Source of the DNA: Achromobacter aegrifaciens
Lineage (GTDB): Bacteria > Pseudomonadota > Gammaproteobacteria > Burkholderiales > Burkholderiaceae_B
Reading direction: 5' to 3'
DNA: 64,000 nt
Assembly: GCF_902859735.1 (NCBI RefSeq)
Contig: NZ_CADIJY010000002.1
Span: forward strand, 620,001 to 684,000
The notes beneath the pieces were generated by a model. It was given only the letters and a program-made list of their open reading frames with translations. It was not told the origin of the DNA and searched no databases. Shown one piece after another: positions 62,406 to 64,000 of the stretch (position 1 is its first letter; the number at the start of each line of letters is the position of its first letter). The position numbers and the translations under genes are program-made.

Positions 62406-63989
62406 ACCCTGCCCGGCCGCGCCATCGGCCGGCTGGGCGATCTGGAACACCGCCACGGCCCGGCGCAGACCCTGCGCCTGGGCTTCCAGCGCGGCGGCAG
62501 CGGCCGCGGTCTGCTCCACCATGGCGGCATTCTCCTGCGTCGAGCGTTCGATGTCCGCCACCGCATGGTTCACCGAGGCGATGCCCGCCGCCTGCTCGGC
62601 CGTCGCGCTGGAAATCTCGGCCACAATCTGCGTGACCCGGTCCACCGATTGCATCATGTCGCGCATGGTGTCGCCGGCCACGCTGACCTGACGCACGCCC
62701 GCCTGCACGCGCGCCGCGGAGTCCTCGATCAGGCCCTTGATTTCCTTGGCGGCCTGCGCGCTGCGCTGGGCGAGCGAGCGCACCTCGCCCGCCACCACGG
62801 CAAAGCCCTTTCCCTGCTCTCCCGCGCGCGCCGCTTCCACCGCGGCATTGAGCGCCAGGATATTGGTCTGGAACGCGATGCTGTCGACCACGCCCACGAT
62901 CTCGCCGATGCGGCGGGCGCTTTCGGCGATGCCCTGCATGCTCTGCACCACTTCCTCCACCGCCGCGCCGCCGCGCTGCGCCAGCTGGGTCGCGCCCAGC
63001 GCCTGGCGGCTGGCCAGGTCGGCGTTGCCGGCGGTCAGCTGCACCGTTTGCGCCAGCTGCATCATGTTGGCCGACGCTTCCTGCAGCGAGCCCGCCTGAC
63101 GCGCGGTACGGTCCGACATGTCCGCCCCGCCCGCGGCGATCTCGCCGGAACCGGTATGGATTTCCTCGACGCCATGGCGCACCGAGGCCACTGCCGCCGA
63201 CAGCCCTTTCTGCATGCGCCGCATGGCGCTGTACAGGACGCCGATCTCGTTGTCGCCGCGCATGGCGATCGCACCCGTGAGGTCGCCGTCGGCGATGCGG
63301 TCGAAATGCGCCCCTGCTTCATTCAGCGGCCGCAGGATGCTGCGGCGGAACGCCAGGCGGATCAGCACAGCCAACAGCAGCACCAGCGCCAGCACCCCGG
63401 CCGCCACCGCGATCACCCGCTGCAGCGTGAGGCTGGCGCTGGCCACGGCCGCCTGCCCCTGATCGCGGGCGTAGGTCTGGTAGGCGTCGGCCTGCTTGAC
63501 GTAGGCAGCGCCGCTGGCCGGCAGCGCCTTGTCCACCAGGCGGTTCACCTCGATCCCGTTCCAGCCCTTGATCGCCGCATGCATGGGTGCCAGCGTCTTG
63601 TCCGCGAAGGCTGCGTAGGCCGCCAATACGCCATCGAACAACGGCGCGCCCTCGGCGCTGATGTCGGGATTGGCGCGCAAGCGTCCCAGGCTGTCCGCGG
63701 CCTGCTTGAGCAGCGCCTCGGCGTGCGCCAGCGACTCGTTGCGCGCCTCTTCCAGCCCGCCTTCCATCGCCGTCTTGGCATCCGTCAGCGCGGCCCGCGC
63801 CTGGAACAACCGGCTGGTCATGTCGGCCAGATCGCCTGCCCGTTCGATGCTGCCCCGGCCCAGCGCTTCTATGTCCGTCCGGTTTTCCCGCAGCACCGAG
63901 ATTCCTGCCGCTGCCGCCAGCGCGAACAGCACCACGAACAACGCAAGAATGGCCGACAACGCCGTCGTGACCCTGATGTTTTTCCGCAT
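62274..63989 (-). CDS. Methyl-accepting chemotaxis protein
   Basis: A 571-residue chemoreceptor. TM1 is about residues 9-29, a four-helix-bundle-like sensor runs to about 185, TM2 is about 190-212, HAMP about 213-265, and the signalling domain follows with the conserved tip VVDSIAFQTNILALNAAVEAARAGEQ-type sequence near residues 375-400. No NWETF-like CheR tether ends the protein. The last roughly 45 residues are encoded opposite the 3' end of the EAL-CBS-GGDEF gene, a 132-bp tail-to-tail overlap. The start ATG at 63989 lies 11 bp from the window edge. Confidence 0.93.
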   Translation of the reverse strand: MRKNIRVTTALSAILALFVVLFALAAAAGISVLRENRTDIEALGRGSIERAGDLADMTSRLFQARAALTDAKTAMEGGLEEARNESLAHAEALLKQAADSLGRLRANPDISAEGAPLFDGVLAAYAAFADKTLAPMHAAIKGWNGIEVNRLVDKALPASGAAYVKQADAYQTYARDQGQAAVASASLTLQRVIAVAAGVLALVLLLAVLIRLAFRRSILRPLNEAGAHFDRIADGDLTGAIAMRGDNEIGVLYSAMRRMQKGLSAAVASVRHGVEEIHTGSGEIAAGGADMSDRTARQAGSLQEASANMMQLAQTVQLTAGNADLASRQALGATQLAQRGGAAVEEVVQSMQGIAESARRIGEIVGVVDSIAFQTNILALNAAVEAARAGEQGKGFAVVAGEVRSLAQRSAQAAKEIKGLIEDSAARVQAGVRQVSVAGDTMRDMMQSVDRVTQIVAEISSATAEQAAGIASVNHAVADIERSTQENAAMVEQTAAAAAALEAQAQGLRRAVAVFQIAQPADGAAGQGSAIQLRQDAAGVALGHQRQVPVLDLVLDVSGGRRDVLRADALA

Positions 63990-64000
63990 ATCAGTCCATA

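Overview
The window is dense, GC-rich bacterial DNA with short intergenic gaps. It looks like a betaproteobacterial chromosome of the Alcaligenaceae (Achromobacter/Bordetella type). The grounds are four Bug/TctC-type orphan periplasmic binding proteins, a recG-oxyR-dps neighbourhood, a glnA-ntrB-ntrC cluster next to hemW-rdgB, and many LysR and IclR regulators. I recognised no rRNA, tRNA, insertion sequence, prophage or CRISPR array. Genus-level assignment is inference.

Layout. 1-1621: end of an ornithine aminotransferase gene coupled to an arginase gene. 1638-4938: IclR regulator divergent from an orphan branched-chain-type binding protein and a zinc alcohol dehydrogenase. 4940-5919: RES toxin/Xre-type antitoxin. 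6114-9962: DUF423 and EamA membrane proteins, two glutathione-transferase-like proteins and a PQQ-type sugar dehydrogenase. 9997-14275: LysR regulator, then a tightly packed Bug/D-aminoacylase/Asp-Glu racemase operon, which reads as a D-amino-acid salvage unit. 14363-19294: livJ-livHMGF branched-chain amino acid importer. 19726-21125: VUT-family transporter and proC. 21319-25724: ugpBAEC glycerol-3-phosphate importer behind a candidate Pho box. 25807-30000: MipA/OmpV outer-membrane protein, a lipoprotein of the serine beta-lactamase fold that has lost its catalytic motifs, and an RstBA-like two-component system. 30196-31323: a second LivJ-like protein.

31631-36510: small hydrolase, dps, oxyR, recG, ridA. 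36715-37481: YhfG-like antitoxin plus Fic toxin. 37478-45284: a catabolic island of LysR, a two-gene AtuA-type unit, two Bug proteins, IclR, two SDRs and a DAD-type cupin dioxygenase. 45471-46247: fpr. 46585-50227: Fur-box-linked ferric iron ABC importer. 50243-53019: Bug protein and two pirins, with a divergent LysR gene at 53193-54107. 54126-58279: ntrC, ntrB, glnA with a near-perfect sigma-54 promoter and two NtrC sites. 58464-60345: hemW and rdgB. 60552-63989: an EAL-CBS-GGDEF protein and a chemoreceptor whose 3' ends overlap by 132 bp.

Themes. Nitrogen and amino acid turnover recurs (arginase route, proC, liv, D-amino acids, glnA/ntrBC). In the liv, ugp and fbp import operons the binding-protein gene is separated from the first permease gene by a hairpin lying about 19-27 nt before the permease start. 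This is a plausible way to make excess binding protein. The most open biology is the AtuA/cupin/SDR/Bug island, the catalytically degenerate lipoprotein beside mipA with a G9 tract between them, and the reversed-order EAL-CBS-GGDEF protein.
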